Both the position numbers and the translations under genes were made by a program. Positions 26,405-37,014 of a DNA stretch of 64,000 bases are shown here, piece after piece. The notes below the pieces were generated by a model that saw only the letters and a list, made by a program, of their open reading frames with translations, had not been told where the DNA came from and did no database searches. Origin of the DNA: Puffinus mauretanicus (Eukaryota; Chordata; Aves; Procellariiformes; Procellariidae); NCBI GenBank assembly GCA_023333565.1, contig JAJKFH010001865.1, positions 558,001 to 622,000 of the forward strand, given 5' to 3'. Numbering within the stretch: position 1 is the first letter of the stretch; each line of letters begins with the position of its first letter.

Positions 26405-29291
26405 AATACTTCCATACTTTAGTTTTATTTTACTTTGTTTTGAGTTAAATTTTTTAAAATACAATTTTAAAGCAAAAATACTTTCCTGCTGGCAGGAAAT
26501 GCTGCAAGCCGTAGTAAAATGATGTTTTGTGTCAGGGTTGGGAAAAAAGAGTTTTCAGGAAAGCTATGAAAATAACATACTCTCTTGAAGTATAGCACAT
26601 GGAATGAGATGGGCACTATGCACTGTGCATGAAATTTAGGCTTCTTTATGTGTTTCTGTACAAGTGGAAGAAGGATCACATTACCCACGAAGCAGCTACT
26701 GTGCAGCTCATAGATCCACCGAAGTACAACTACTGAATGCAGAAAATTAAATATATAAATACACACTGGAAATACAGCCTTAAGCACAAAAACCCTCATC
26801 AGGCCATAAGTCTTATTTAACATTCATATCCTAGCTAGTTCAGATAGGGCCATATCAGGCCCTATCAGGCAAAATTCTCATTGCCTTTAAGTCAACAGGA
26901 GTTTTGCCACTTTAAGAAGCCTAGGCTTTGTTGAGTAGTGAATAATTTCCTTGGCAGGTTAGAAATGTATCTGCCTGTTGTGTAGGAGACAATCTACAAA
27001 GCCACTTCATTACTTGTAACTGTTTCTTTTTCCCCTGTATCCTTCTTTTATGGAAAATATTCTCTGATAATTACTACAACTTCTTTTGCTGCCACTTGCT
27101 ATGCATGAAGCATAAAAAAAAAACCTGAAAGCAGGACATGCAAAGATAAAGAAACCTGCGTTTTGTCATCTAGTTGCATGAAAAAAAAGGAAAACCAAAA
27201 CTGAAGGATTTCTTCAATTCTAGAAAGATCAGCTCAGCATACCTATTACAATGTAAACTAGGAATGTCAGAGGGGTAAAACTGTAGACAGTGATTTATTC
27301 TTGCCCTTGACACATGAGGTACAATACTATATTGTGAAATACAAAAACTGACAAGGTTGTGAGGGTTGAACTGAACGACACTGTGTTTACAGGGAGCTGG
27401 ACAGAACAGAATTTTTCCAAGCTCTAGATTTGATGGACAACATTTTCAAAAATAGAATTGCATTTTGCTGACCTGTTTTGTGGGCATTTTTTGAATATGT
27501 TTGATATCTCACATTTCCTACTGATTTAGAACACAAGTGCAATATATTTAGTGTACTGGTAGCTGCTGGGGAATTTAAGTATCTGCTTGTTTAAAATTCT
27601 TATCTGTTAAATTGAAACTTGAAACATGTTGAAAGGGCCTGTTGCATCCCAGGTTCTACATATCTTTCGAGTTTGTATCCTCTTAATTATTTTTGTCCAT
27701 ATTTACTGAGTGAGTAAGTAATACCAAAACAAATGTACAACCTGCTCTACATCCTAGTCTCCTCTCGCACCACGTGCAATGGCATTCCAGAAAAAGGTAA
27801 CCTGATGAGTGTATAATCTTTCAAAATCCAAAATGTATAAAAGGTATTTAACCTAGGCAATGGAACTGATACTTAAAGGTAGCTTATGAGTTCCTTATTT
27901 TAAGAACAAACTGGGACTTTGAAGTTGAAGATGCTCTATCAATCTCTCTTGTAGAAACTTGGGATTCTGTGACTGTCCTTGTGCAATATTTCTCATTTGT
28001 ACTACCGAAAATTCAGGTTCATTTCCTGATTGGCTGAAAAACCAGAGAACTGTATCTCTGCTTAGGCTCAATGATTTATGGATGATATGTTAGCTCTTTT
28101 TCTGTCCACAAACCTAACCTCACAACAGCTTACAAGCTGCAGTGCCACTAAGACAGTTGTTATTACTCTTTTTTAAGCCCAGCAGTTGCACTTGCTCTTG
28201 ATTCCTTATAACAGTCAATGGTGACAGTAACTATGATGTATACTTTCCCTTTGTACAGGAGACAGAATTCTGCAGCACTGTTCATCTATCTGATTCCCTT
28301 GTAGGCTTTTCACCTACTGCTGTAATTTATTTTTCAGAAAAATACCTCTTGAAAGTAAACACGGATATAGGAATATTGTATTGCATGTGTGTGCTTGTGT
28401 GTATGTCCAGCTTTCTCTTTATACAACTTTACTCTGTGCCTGAGGCAGGCTTTTTTCTCTGTATATAGCATATATCTGCTCTCTTCCATCACACTCCATT
28501 CTATAGGCTAGCCTAATTCAGACACTTTTCTGTGACACTCCATTATGACACTGAGTACTGAAAAATATTGCCAGATTATAAAGTAAAGTTTTCAAAAATC
28601 CTTTTTATTAAGTATATTCTATTATCTGATTATGAATCATTGTGGATCCCCTATTCTGTTCCTTTCTGTTTGGACTGTTAGTATATACAAGTTAAAACAT
28701 TTCTCTTGTAGACGTTCCTAGCTCTGTCACTGCATTATTTTTATTGTGACAGTTTATGATGAGTGGAAATTTTCAGGGTCTTACTTTTGACTCTTTTTGG
28801 TTTTTTATGAACTGGAAACTTTCATGTGAAACATTATCAGAGACTAGAAATGGAGAATAAAGTCAGTCTAAGTAAAATAGGCATGATTCCACCTGTATTT
28901 TAATGTTTATATGATTCTCTGCCACCAGTCACAGCACATTTACAGAGAATTTGCCATATTAAGGTGTTGAACAGAAGCAAAAAGTGATCATCATAATTGC
29001 AAAGTATCCAGAGAACAGGAACAGGGTCTATTCCCTCCACCTTGCCTCATCCTGGAGAGTAGGAAGGAGTCACTGATGGAAAGGCAGGAGACCCCTCCCT
29101 CCCCTTCTCCTGCCAGTCAATTTGCAGCTCTTGGTAGGAGGACCGCCAGTTGACCAGTAGGGCAGGGTGGATCTGGAAAGCCCTGCGTTTCTATGTGAAA
29201 TTCTGTCATCAATTTCTCTGTGAATGATTAGCTACTATTTCTCTCTCATTCTGACTTTTAGCTTCTAGTTTCTCCTTAAGTTTTTCAAATT

Positions 29292-30099
29292 CATGGTGGT
29301 TAGCCTTGGCTAACAGCCCAACTCCCACCCAGTTGCTCACTCACTCCCTTTCCTCAGCAGGACAAAGGGAGAAAAAAAAGGGGGGGGAATCAAACAACAA
29401 GAAAGCTCCTGGGTCAAGATAAAGACAGGGAGAGCACTTACCAGTTAGTACTGTAAGCAAAACAGACTTGACTTAGGGAAAACTAACTTTAATTTATTTT
29501 CAATTAAAGCACATGCATACAGTGTGAAAGAAAGACAAATGTTAACGTCTCTCTTCCTGCCTCTCCCAGGCTCAAGGGCACTCTTTCACTCCCGTATCCT
29601 TCCCCTGCCCCCAGCAGCGCAGGGAGGATGGGGGGTGGGAAACGCTGCGGTCAGTGCATAATGGTTGCTGGTCTCTCTGCTGCTCCTTCCTTCTCACACT
29701 TTTCCCCTGCTCCAGCGTGGCCTCTCCATGGGCTGCAGTTCCTTCAGCAAATATCCATCTTGGCCGGCATGGTCCTGTCCATGGGCTGCAGTGTGGATAT
29801 CTACTCTGGTACCTGGAGCACCTGCTCCTCCTCCTTCTTCTCTGATCTTCGTGTTCACGCTGCTGTTTCTCACTGTTTTTCTCTCTTCTCCTTTGCCTGG
29901 GTGGCATTGTTTTCCCTTTCTTAAGTACATTTTCCCAGAGGTGCCACCATCTTGGCTGCTGGGCTCAGCTCTGCCCCGCGATGGGTCGGTTGGAGCCGGC
30001 TGGAACCGGCTGGTCCGGCTCGGGGCAGCCCCGGCCTCTCCTCACAGAGGCCACCCTGCAGCCCCCACTGCCAGCACCTGGGCGCCTGCACCAAATACA
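29292..30099 (-). mobile_element. Avian endogenous-retrovirus LTR (solo, about 0.8 kb)
   Basis: Read on the minus strand, this begins TGTATTTGG, passes through GC-rich promoter-like DNA and ends near the complement of CATGGTGG. Recognisable family words on the plus strand are CACCCAGTTGCTCACTCACT, GGGTCAAGATAAAGACAGGG, the CTCCAGCGTGG / CATGGGCTGCAG modules, GGAGCACCTGCTCCTCCTCC, and a GGAGCC/GGCTGG motif near 29,990. These match an LTR family I know as common in bird genomes. On the minus strand an AATAAA lies at 29,493-29,498. No gag, pol or env sequence is attached. The flanks show only an imperfect candidate target-site duplication (CAAATT against AAGATT), so the exact ends are uncertain. 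Open frames here (up to 153 codons, both strands) are composition artefacts. Confidence 0.75.
29493..29498 (-). terminator. AATAAA polyadenylation signal of the 29.3-30.1 kb LTR
   Basis: The plus strand reads TTTATT, so the minus strand reads AATAAA within the AT-rich R-like part of the LTR. The position is sensible for a retroviral LTR in this orientation. Confidence 0.5.
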
Positions 30100-32389
30100 A
30101 AGATTTTTCCTCATCTGCTCTCTTGAAATACTTTTTAAAATGTGTTTTGATATGCAAGCATATTGCATAAAACAAAAAGTAGAAAGCCTAAATGTAACTA
30201 ATTTAAATCCAAAAATGGAAGCACTCAGTTTTCTTTAGGCAAGCAGGAATTCATATCTGTACCGTAGGTGCCAGGCTGTAGATCCCAACCCCATCTCAGT
30301 CCCTGGTAGGGTGAACCCAGGCGGGCACCAGCTGCTTTTCATCTTAGATGTGATTTTGCTGCTTGGGGAAAGAAACTGAGAGATCTGGGACGTGCTCCAG
30401 TCGAGGCCCTCTGCTCAGGTGATGTGGGACAGAGGTTTCAGCGTGCACAGGTACATGCTCCCTATCCCGTTTGGAGGCAGAATATGTTCCTTTACAAGCA
30501 GGCAGCAACCACGTAAGTATCTTAGGCTTTCCAGTGCTGAGGGGTAATATATTTTGGCATTTTAGTTTCATTTCCCGAAGGGATTTTTTAGACTGCTGAT
30601 TCATGGCATTTTTGAACGTTTCACCTATTTATCTAGTACAGCTTATAGTTATTGTGCCAATGGGAGAATTTATGAAGAGAATAAAATGGTGAGATAACAT
30701 AATGGGGACAGTGGAAAAGAAGGCAGTACGTGATCTGTAGTCTCACCCTGCTGAAAGCCCGGACAGAAACACATAGTTTCTCAGTGTCCGGAAAGTCTGT
30801 TCAGCAGATTTCCCTGCCCTCCACAGAAATATCTCCTCTCCCACTCTGTTCTCCTCCTTGGTCTCTATAAGCCCTGCTCCAAGAAAGGAAGAAAGCAGTA
30901 TTATTCTTCCATCACAACAGTTTCATCTGAAGTGTGCCCTCTACTTAATGTATTTCCTTGTACCCCTTCACTGTTAGCTGTACTAATAAGCTCATCCTGT
31001 CCAGAAATTATTCCTTCATAGGATGCAATCTGGCAAAAAACATCAGGACATATCTATCATTTAAAAAGTGCCCTTACCTAGGTTACAAAAGGTATAGAGT
31101 TTCAGCGTCCCAACAGCTTTCAATTTAGAAATTTATTTTTAGAGATGATGTGGACAATTTCATGTTTTTTCACAATTGTATATAACAACAAATACACTTT
31201 TTTCCAATAACCTCTCTTTTAGAACGTTGTTCCTTTCTTATTTTATATCACAGTGCCCTGAATATTTTTGCTGTAAACTTTTGTGAGACTCAGTTGTGTT
31301 TCAGTCAGCCTTGCAGCTTTCGCATTTAGATAATGAGAAAGTCTGTTAGTTTCTAGAGGAACTGATTCTGCTACTATCAGGTTTCTTTGTAACCTTAAAC
31401 TTCAAAACCCAACTTTCTCCTGTTCACTTTGGATGTTTTTACCTCACAAATAATTCTAACTTTTCAAAGGAAGTGAATGTTTAGTTTACCCACATTCTCA
31501 GCAGTTTTCTCATACCATAGAATTCTACACTACTGTAAGGGACTCATTCTCTTGCTTTGTATATAGCTCTGCTAAGCTGTATTCTTTTCTCATATGGAAA
31601 TCTTTTCTTAGCTTTTCTACAAAATATCACAGAACGTTAATACACTGGTTTTATGATGGAATTTTTCAACTTGTTAACCTCTAAAAAAATAATTTCAAAG
31701 TGTTTGTAAAGACAGCATGATTCACAGAGAATGGCTCTTAAAGTCCATGAAATTCTTTAAATAGCTTAAAGACCTCATACTGTTCTTGTTTTGTTTGTGA
31801 ACTGTAAGATACACTTTGTTCACTTCAACCAGCTTTTTGTTGTTGTTTTAGTCAGCAGACACATAGGGCATAAAAACTAATAGCAGCCTTTTCTGTCTGA
31901 TATACTTTACATGAAGACATTGCTTTAAATTGTCTACATGTAGCTTATTATCATCTGAGCTTTTTAACTAGGGGTGGAATTACATACAAAAACAGCAGGA
32001 ATCATAAGCAGAAAAAAATACCTGTTTTGTATATTCATGAAAATAAAAGCTTTTTCTGTTAGTGAAATTGCTTTAGAGGTATGTATATTTCATTGTAGTT
32101 ATTCTAATTTCTTTCTTTTATCACTTTTTTTTTTAGTATAATCCTCTCTGTGCAACACATTTGACTTTTAAATCTGCTTTTGTCTGATTTTCTTCTTACC
32201 TTAATCTTACCTTAAACACATTACTATCTCTAGCTGGTGTAAATGGGCCAAGGAAATGGAGTTATATCTACGCCATCTGGGAATCTTCCCAGGTATTGTT
32301 TAATGTTGTTGTACAATTGTGAAAATGCAAGAATTTTTATCTTTTCTCCTTTTTTCATAAGAAGCTTCCTTTTCTGCAACATGCACTTA
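30100..32389. other. Unique non-coding sequence with one exon-like patch
   Basis: The first part (30,240-30,540) is GC-richer and contains a candidate exon, described separately. The remainder is AT-rich and shows no gene, RNA or recognisable repeat. Confidence 0.5.
30348..30512 (+). other. Exon-like open segment bounded by splice-site-like motifs (speculative)
   Basis: A pyrimidine-rich acceptor-like string ending CTTTTCATCTTAG precedes 30,348, and a strong donor-like ACGTAAGTAT follows (the GT is at 30,513). The 165 bases between them have one frame (starting at 30,349) without stops up to the donor. The translation shows no domain that I recognise, and the minus strand is also open here (30,344-30,604). 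It could be a lncRNA exon, a fortuitous open segment in a GC-richer patch, or unannotated ERV-adjacent sequence. There is no partner exon, so no gene call is made. Confidence 0.15.
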
Positions 32390-32394
32390 GCATG
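32390..32394 (+). repeat. Left target-site duplication GCATG of the LTR at 32,395
   Basis: GCATG directly precedes the LTR and is repeated exactly at 32,975-32,979 directly after it. It is a 5-bp duplication produced by integrase. Confidence 0.9.
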
Positions 32395-32520
32395 TGTCAT
32401 GGTTTAACCCCAGTCGGCTACTAAGCACCACACAGCCACTCATCCATTCCCCCCCGGTGGGATGGGGGAGAGAATCGGAAGGGTAAAAGTGAGAAAACTC
32501 GTGGACTGAGATAAAGACAG

Positions 32521-32526
32521 TTTAAT
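32521..32526 (-). terminator. ATTAAA polyadenylation signal of LTR A1
   Basis: The plus strand reads TTTAAT, giving ATTAAA on the minus strand, downstream of the TATA box as expected for an R region. The same signal is conserved in the sister copy at 52,797. Confidence 0.6.
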
Positions 32527-32705
32527 GGGGAAAGTAAAAGCCACGCTCGCAAGCAAAACAAAACAAGGAATTCATTCATTACTTCCCATTGCAGGCAGGT
32601 GTTCAGCCATCTCCAGGAAAGCAGGGCTCCATCCCGCGTAACGGTTACTTGGGAAGACAAACGCAATCCCTCCGAACGTCCCCCTTTCCTTCTTCTTCCC
32701 CCAGC

Positions 32706-32728
32706 TTTATATACTGAGCATGACGTCA
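32706..32728 (-). promoter_or_regulatory. U3 core promoter of LTR A1: CRE and TATA box
   Basis: On the minus strand the CRE site TGACGTCA lies 7 bp upstream of TATATAAA. Both are intact, so the LTR could retain promoter activity directed towards lower coordinates. Activity is inferred, not shown. Confidence 0.7.
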
Positions 32729-32974
32729 TATAGTATGGAATACCCCATATTGGCCAGTTGGAGTCAGCTGTCCTGGCTATGCTCCCTCCCAGCTTCTTGT
32801 GTACCTGGCAGAGCATGGGAAGCTGAAAAGTCCTTGATTCTTAGAGTAAGCACTACTTAGCAACAACTAAAACGTCAGTGTGTTATCAACATTATTCTCA
32901 TAGTAATTCCAAAACACAGTGCTATACCAGCTACCAGGAAGAAAATTAACTCTACTCCAGCCGAAACCAGGAGA

Positions 32975-32979
32975 GCATG
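32975..32979 (+). repeat. Right target-site duplication GCATG of LTR A1
   Basis: An exact match to 32,390-32,394. Confidence 0.9.
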
Positions 32980-34740
32980 TTTTTTAATATTCTGCACACT
33001 ATTCTCAATATATTTCATATTCTTCATACTCTGCCTTTTTAAAGTCCAATATTTTTGTACTTCTATCTTTATGAATATTCTCTTGAATGCCTACAATTTG
33101 ATGCTGTTGCTCTATGATCACAAGAATCAAATCTCCACCAACTTTTATCTCATTTATCACATACATTTATTTTCTTGGGGATACATCCAAAGACATGTCT
33201 GGCTTTCTTGATTGCTCAGCAGTTTTAAAAGGAAATAGCTCCATTTTACCTCCAGAAATAACTTTCCATAGTCATTTCATGATTTTTATTCTACTCTATG
33301 CCAGGGTAACTGAAGTCTTCATGATTAATGATGTGCCTCTTTAAGAGAATCTGTTATGCATACAAACATTTCCTGACCAGTCTCTTTTCTCATTGGTTTA
33401 GATGTTTTTATCCATTTCTTTATAACACAGTTTGTACCTTCTCTATCATATGCTTCCATCCAGACCACTCTTGTTCTGGTAAGCCATTCTGCATGCAGAA
33501 TATAACTTCTCTGACCTTAAACATATATTGTCCTTTTCTGCATATATCCTACTGTTTTCATAACTTCTTATTAAGAGTCCTGAGCCAGCTCTCAGTTAAC
33601 CTACAGTAATTAAGTTATTTTTGTCTAAACACATATGGTTGCAGCTCTGCAGTCTTCTTTCTTTATATAACCCCAAAGAATTCATGTAAAACAAAGCCTT
33701 TCTTGATTCATTTTTCTGAAGAAAGTCTTCTTATCACTTTTACTTCGTTATTTATTTTCAACAGCCTGCACTCTGTTACCTTCATTGTGACATTCTATAA
33801 TAATTCATACTCCTTTCATTTTAACTGTGAGCCATGAAGCCGTTAGCCTGAGGATGTGCATGTATAGGTTGGGATCATTGTAGCTGCAAGCGGCTCACCA
33901 GCTTGAACTTCTTACAGAGTGAGGGACCACCAAATCATTAGTATGATTCTTGACTAGTGAGGATGCATTCAATATCTAGTAGAGAATCAAAAAAATGCAG
34001 TCTGTATAGAAAACCAAAACCAAAACTCACAGTTGTGGGAAAGGTGGATGTTAAATCTTTTTTTTATAGAATAATTATCTAGAATCAATAGTAGCTTCAA
34101 ACAAATAGTAATTAGAAGCCTTAAAACAAAGTGTATTCTAAATAAAAGGCTTGGGAATTATTTGTTGTTCTTGTTTCCTTCTCCAGCTGACATTTTTTTC
34201 CCCTCTGTTCCTTTAGCCTTCTCCCATTTCATATAAAAGGAAAAAAAGGTACATAATGCTTTTTGGTTTATCTCATTGTTTCATCAGCCACAGAATTGTT
34301 TTATAGTTCTTAGCAAAAGCCAGGAATAGATGTGACATATCTTATGCCAAAGATGAAAATGGTGTGACATCATGCAGACATTACGGGCATGGGAAGATGA
34401 CAAGGAGGATAATAGGTGGAGGCAGAGGGATCAAGTTCAAAACTCATGTTTAGCCCCCTGGGGCTGTTACTTTTAATTGACTGAGCTTTTTGAGTAATCG
34501 GTCATTAACAAAATCTCAGTATTTCATCACTAAGCCCTGCCTTTAATTTGCAATTAACCTGTGAGTACTATTGCCCTTTCTTTAGTAACTGTAGAAAATA
34601 CTGGTGAAAACATCATTAAAGTCTGTAGGATTTTTCCCACTCTGTCTGGATAACTCTTTACAACTACAAACTTTCTCTGCCTTGTGCTATAAATAAATTT
34701 GTATACTCTTTCCTTGGGGGCTTCTATCCTCAGCGCTGAG

Positions 34741-34756
34741 TAAATAAATAAATAAA
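34741..34756 (+). repeat. (TAAA)4 microsatellite
   Basis: Four perfect TAAA units. Confidence 0.9.
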
Positions 34757-36273
34757 ACACTGTCCTATTGCCCATGCCCTTTCAGCAGAGCGTACTGTCT
34801 ATTAAGATGAACCATTCCTGTATCGCTGAATGGCCATATTCACCAGTCCATGAATTTGTAATTTAGCATGTTTACTGCAGTCCTGGGATGTGTACCACTT
34901 AAAATGTTCACCAGGGACTTTGTCATTTAGCTGTGTCATATTATTATACTGTGTAATGAAACATAACCACATAATGCATGTAAATAACAAAGTGTCAGCT
35001 CCCTGCCAAAGTATAAAGGGAATATAAAATGTAACTTCTATCACAATCCCAGATAAAACAGCATAGTAATCTTTTGGAGAAATGAAAAAGTGGGCTTGGT
35101 GAAATTCTTCCTCTTCTTTTTCAGTTAAATATAAATGAAAGGAGTAGGCTCTTCGTTTCGTAATACTTCCCAACATTTGTTCCCTACTAGGTTTCTAATT
35201 TGTGATTTTTTTTTTTCAATATGGTCCTTACATATCTGTATCAGCTGTAAAATACACACTTCTATACACATCCATCTTCTTCCTGGCTCCTTCTCTGCAG
35301 TTGTCCTCTTTCTGTCTTTGCTGCCATCTAGACAACAAATATTTGTAATTTTCTTTCTTTTCCACTAGCTTGCCCTTAGCACTTAGAATGAGCTAGGCTA
35401 AAGAAGAAAATCTGCCGCCAGATGTATGCGTGTACACAGCTGCAATTCATTTCCAGGGTCAAAATTCTGAAGCTCAAGAAATCTTTCACATTCAGTTATC
35501 CCCACTTGTTTAGCTGTATTTCTTTCCCTCTTTCTCTCAGATTCTCTCATATTGCACATGGAAGCTCTCTCCAGTGTTTGTAAATGAACAGATACTAAAC
35601 TGTTTTAAAGCACCATTTCATACACACGCACACACATACACAAAGAAATTACAATAATTAAGAGGAAAAATAAAGGTCTATCACTCCAACCAGTTGGACA
35701 AACACAGCCAACATAGAAAACCAGAGTACATTGCAAATATGCTAAAAGGAAGCAGGGTGAAATGCAAACACGCTTGAAATGATATTAGACACATTCAAAA
35801 GAAGAGTATATACAGTTTTTGAGATAGGTAGAAAGTGTAACATTCTGTAACAAGTAGTAGTTCCAGAAGAAATCAAACGAGGATGCAGAATGTTAATTAA
35901 AACTTGAAATGAGAAGAGGCAGAAAAGATGGCTTAATTTCCTATTAGCAAGATTTCTGGGGAAAAAATACAAAGGAACAGCACTGTCCTTTTGAGTGAAA
36001 ATAATACTTTTCTTTTTTTTCATCCATTTTTACCTTTAGTTTCTTACTTAATTTTTCAAGTACAGGAGAATGGATACCATATGATATGTTCTAACATTGG
36101 CTCAATTTTCAAAAACCATTTTTTTCCACATTGTTTATTCCTTTTGTGGTTGCCAAGAAAATCTGCATGGCTTCTGCTTAAGCTGAAAATAATTTTTTAA
36201 GTTGCACATTCAAATACTCACACTACGATTGTCATAAACAGTACATACTATTTTCCACATCAGGGGATCCTCT

Positions 36274-36296
36274 TTCCACACTGCCCTAGTGTGGAA
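36274..36296. repeat. Small hairpin, 8-bp arms
   Basis: TTCCACAC (36,274-36,281) and GTGTGGAA (36,289-36,296) are exact inverted repeats around a 7-nt spacer. No function can be assigned. Confidence 0.7.
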
Positions 36297-36973
36297 GCCT
36301 AGAATAGGGCTATTAGAAAAGCAGAGCTTTGACTTCTTCACGAGTAGATCATGCAGGCAGTAAAAAGAAAATAAGTCTGAAGCCTGAAACCCAGCAGTAA
36401 AAATCCTACATTAACTTACTGGTTTTAGAAATGATGTGTGACATAAAATCCTTGTGTTCCAGGAAGATGCTAACAATTTGAAATACACTTTTTGTTCTTT
36501 GGCGTCCCCAGTCATAAGTCTTTTCACAAGCAAAACTAAAACAAAAAACAATCAAACTCAGAATGTGTATATGAAAAACTGCAACTAATAATACAGGTCC
36601 AACTTCAAATCTCAGTTGTAAAATATTCATAGTCTTTTCCTCACAGTATATTTGTAGTAGGAAAGGGGGGAAAAAGAGGGGGGAAAAACAACCTCTGAGT
36701 AAAATCAAGCAGGTAATTTCAAGAATCTTTCCACAAGCAATTGTTGATCCAAAGAGACTAAATTCATTAGTTAAAAATTTGTTGTCAATAATCTGCTCAG
36801 CTCTCATCATAATGACAATATAGCTTTTATGAGTTGAAAGAATTGTCTAATATGATGGCATGTCTCAAGAGCATTCTGAACAATTGATTAATCCTAGTCT
36901 AGATGTTTTTATATCTGTCCATTTTCTTCTTCTCTACCTTGATGGTTTATCTGCTTGAAGTCAAACAAATTAA

Positions 36974-37014
36974 ATCTGCCCAATAGTATAATCTGTCCAA
37001 TAATCTGTCCAATA
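36974..37014 (+). repeat. Three copies of a 12-bp CCAAT-containing repeat
   Basis: ATCTGTCCAATA occurs twice in perfect tandem (36,991-37,002 and 37,003-37,014), and a one-change copy ATCTGCCCAATA lies at 36,974-36,985. Each unit contains CCAAT, so by chance it offers three clustered CCAAT-box-like sites. Confidence 0.85.

Larger units (their letters stand above)
22241..29291. other. Mostly unique non-coding sequence with simple repeats
   Basis: No gene was recognised. The stretch contains a rearranged duplication cluster (23,161-23,244), A-rich tracts (23,773 and 23,984), a TG/TA-rich tract (about 25,500-25,552) and an AAAAC array (26,354). Open frames of up to 118 codons on both strands show no recognisable domains, and one of them on the minus strand reads straight through the AAAAC array. 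A slightly GC-richer patch at 29,010-29,180 is unassigned. Confidence 0.6.
32395..32974 (-). mobile_element. Solo LTR, avian ERV (ERVL-like by 5-bp duplication), copy A1
   Basis: Plus-strand sequence starts TGTCATGGTTTAACCCCAG and ends CCGAAACCAGGAGA. Read on the minus strand it is the familiar avian LTR with the TGGTTTCGGCTGG-type 5' terminus and the TTAAACCATGACA 3' terminus. The U3 contains a CRE palindrome TGACGTCA (32,721-32,728) and a TATATAAA box (32,706-32,713 on the minus strand), followed by an ATTAAA polyadenylation signal (32,521-32,526). The second base of the element (minus strand) is C instead of the canonical G, a decayed terminus. Length is 580 bp, with perfect GCATG duplications on both sides and no internal viral sequence: a solo LTR left by LTR-LTR recombination. 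The 5-bp duplication fits ERVL-type integrases. A 131-codon frame inside it is not a gene. Confidence 0.92.

Noticed and set aside
26120..26464. 114-codon minus-strand frame with repeated Phe/Val/Leu/Cys segment
   Set aside because: The repeat segment is the translation of the (AAAAC)9 microsatellite. The rest has no similarity to a known family.
29572..30126. Overlapping frames on both strands (111, 98, 153, 84 codons) suggesting a gene
   Set aside because: They lie within or at the edge of a GC-rich LTR. Several frames on both strands are open because stop codons are rare in such sequence.
32421..32816. 131-codon minus-strand frame
   Set aside because: Entirely inside the solo LTR at 32,395-32,974, with no viral protein similarity. 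The frame is not maintained in the sister copy at 52,671.
34802..35176. 124-codon minus-strand frame as a possible small gene
   Set aside because: No recognisable domain, no promoter or splice context and no homologous fragment elsewhere. It is compatible with a chance open frame.
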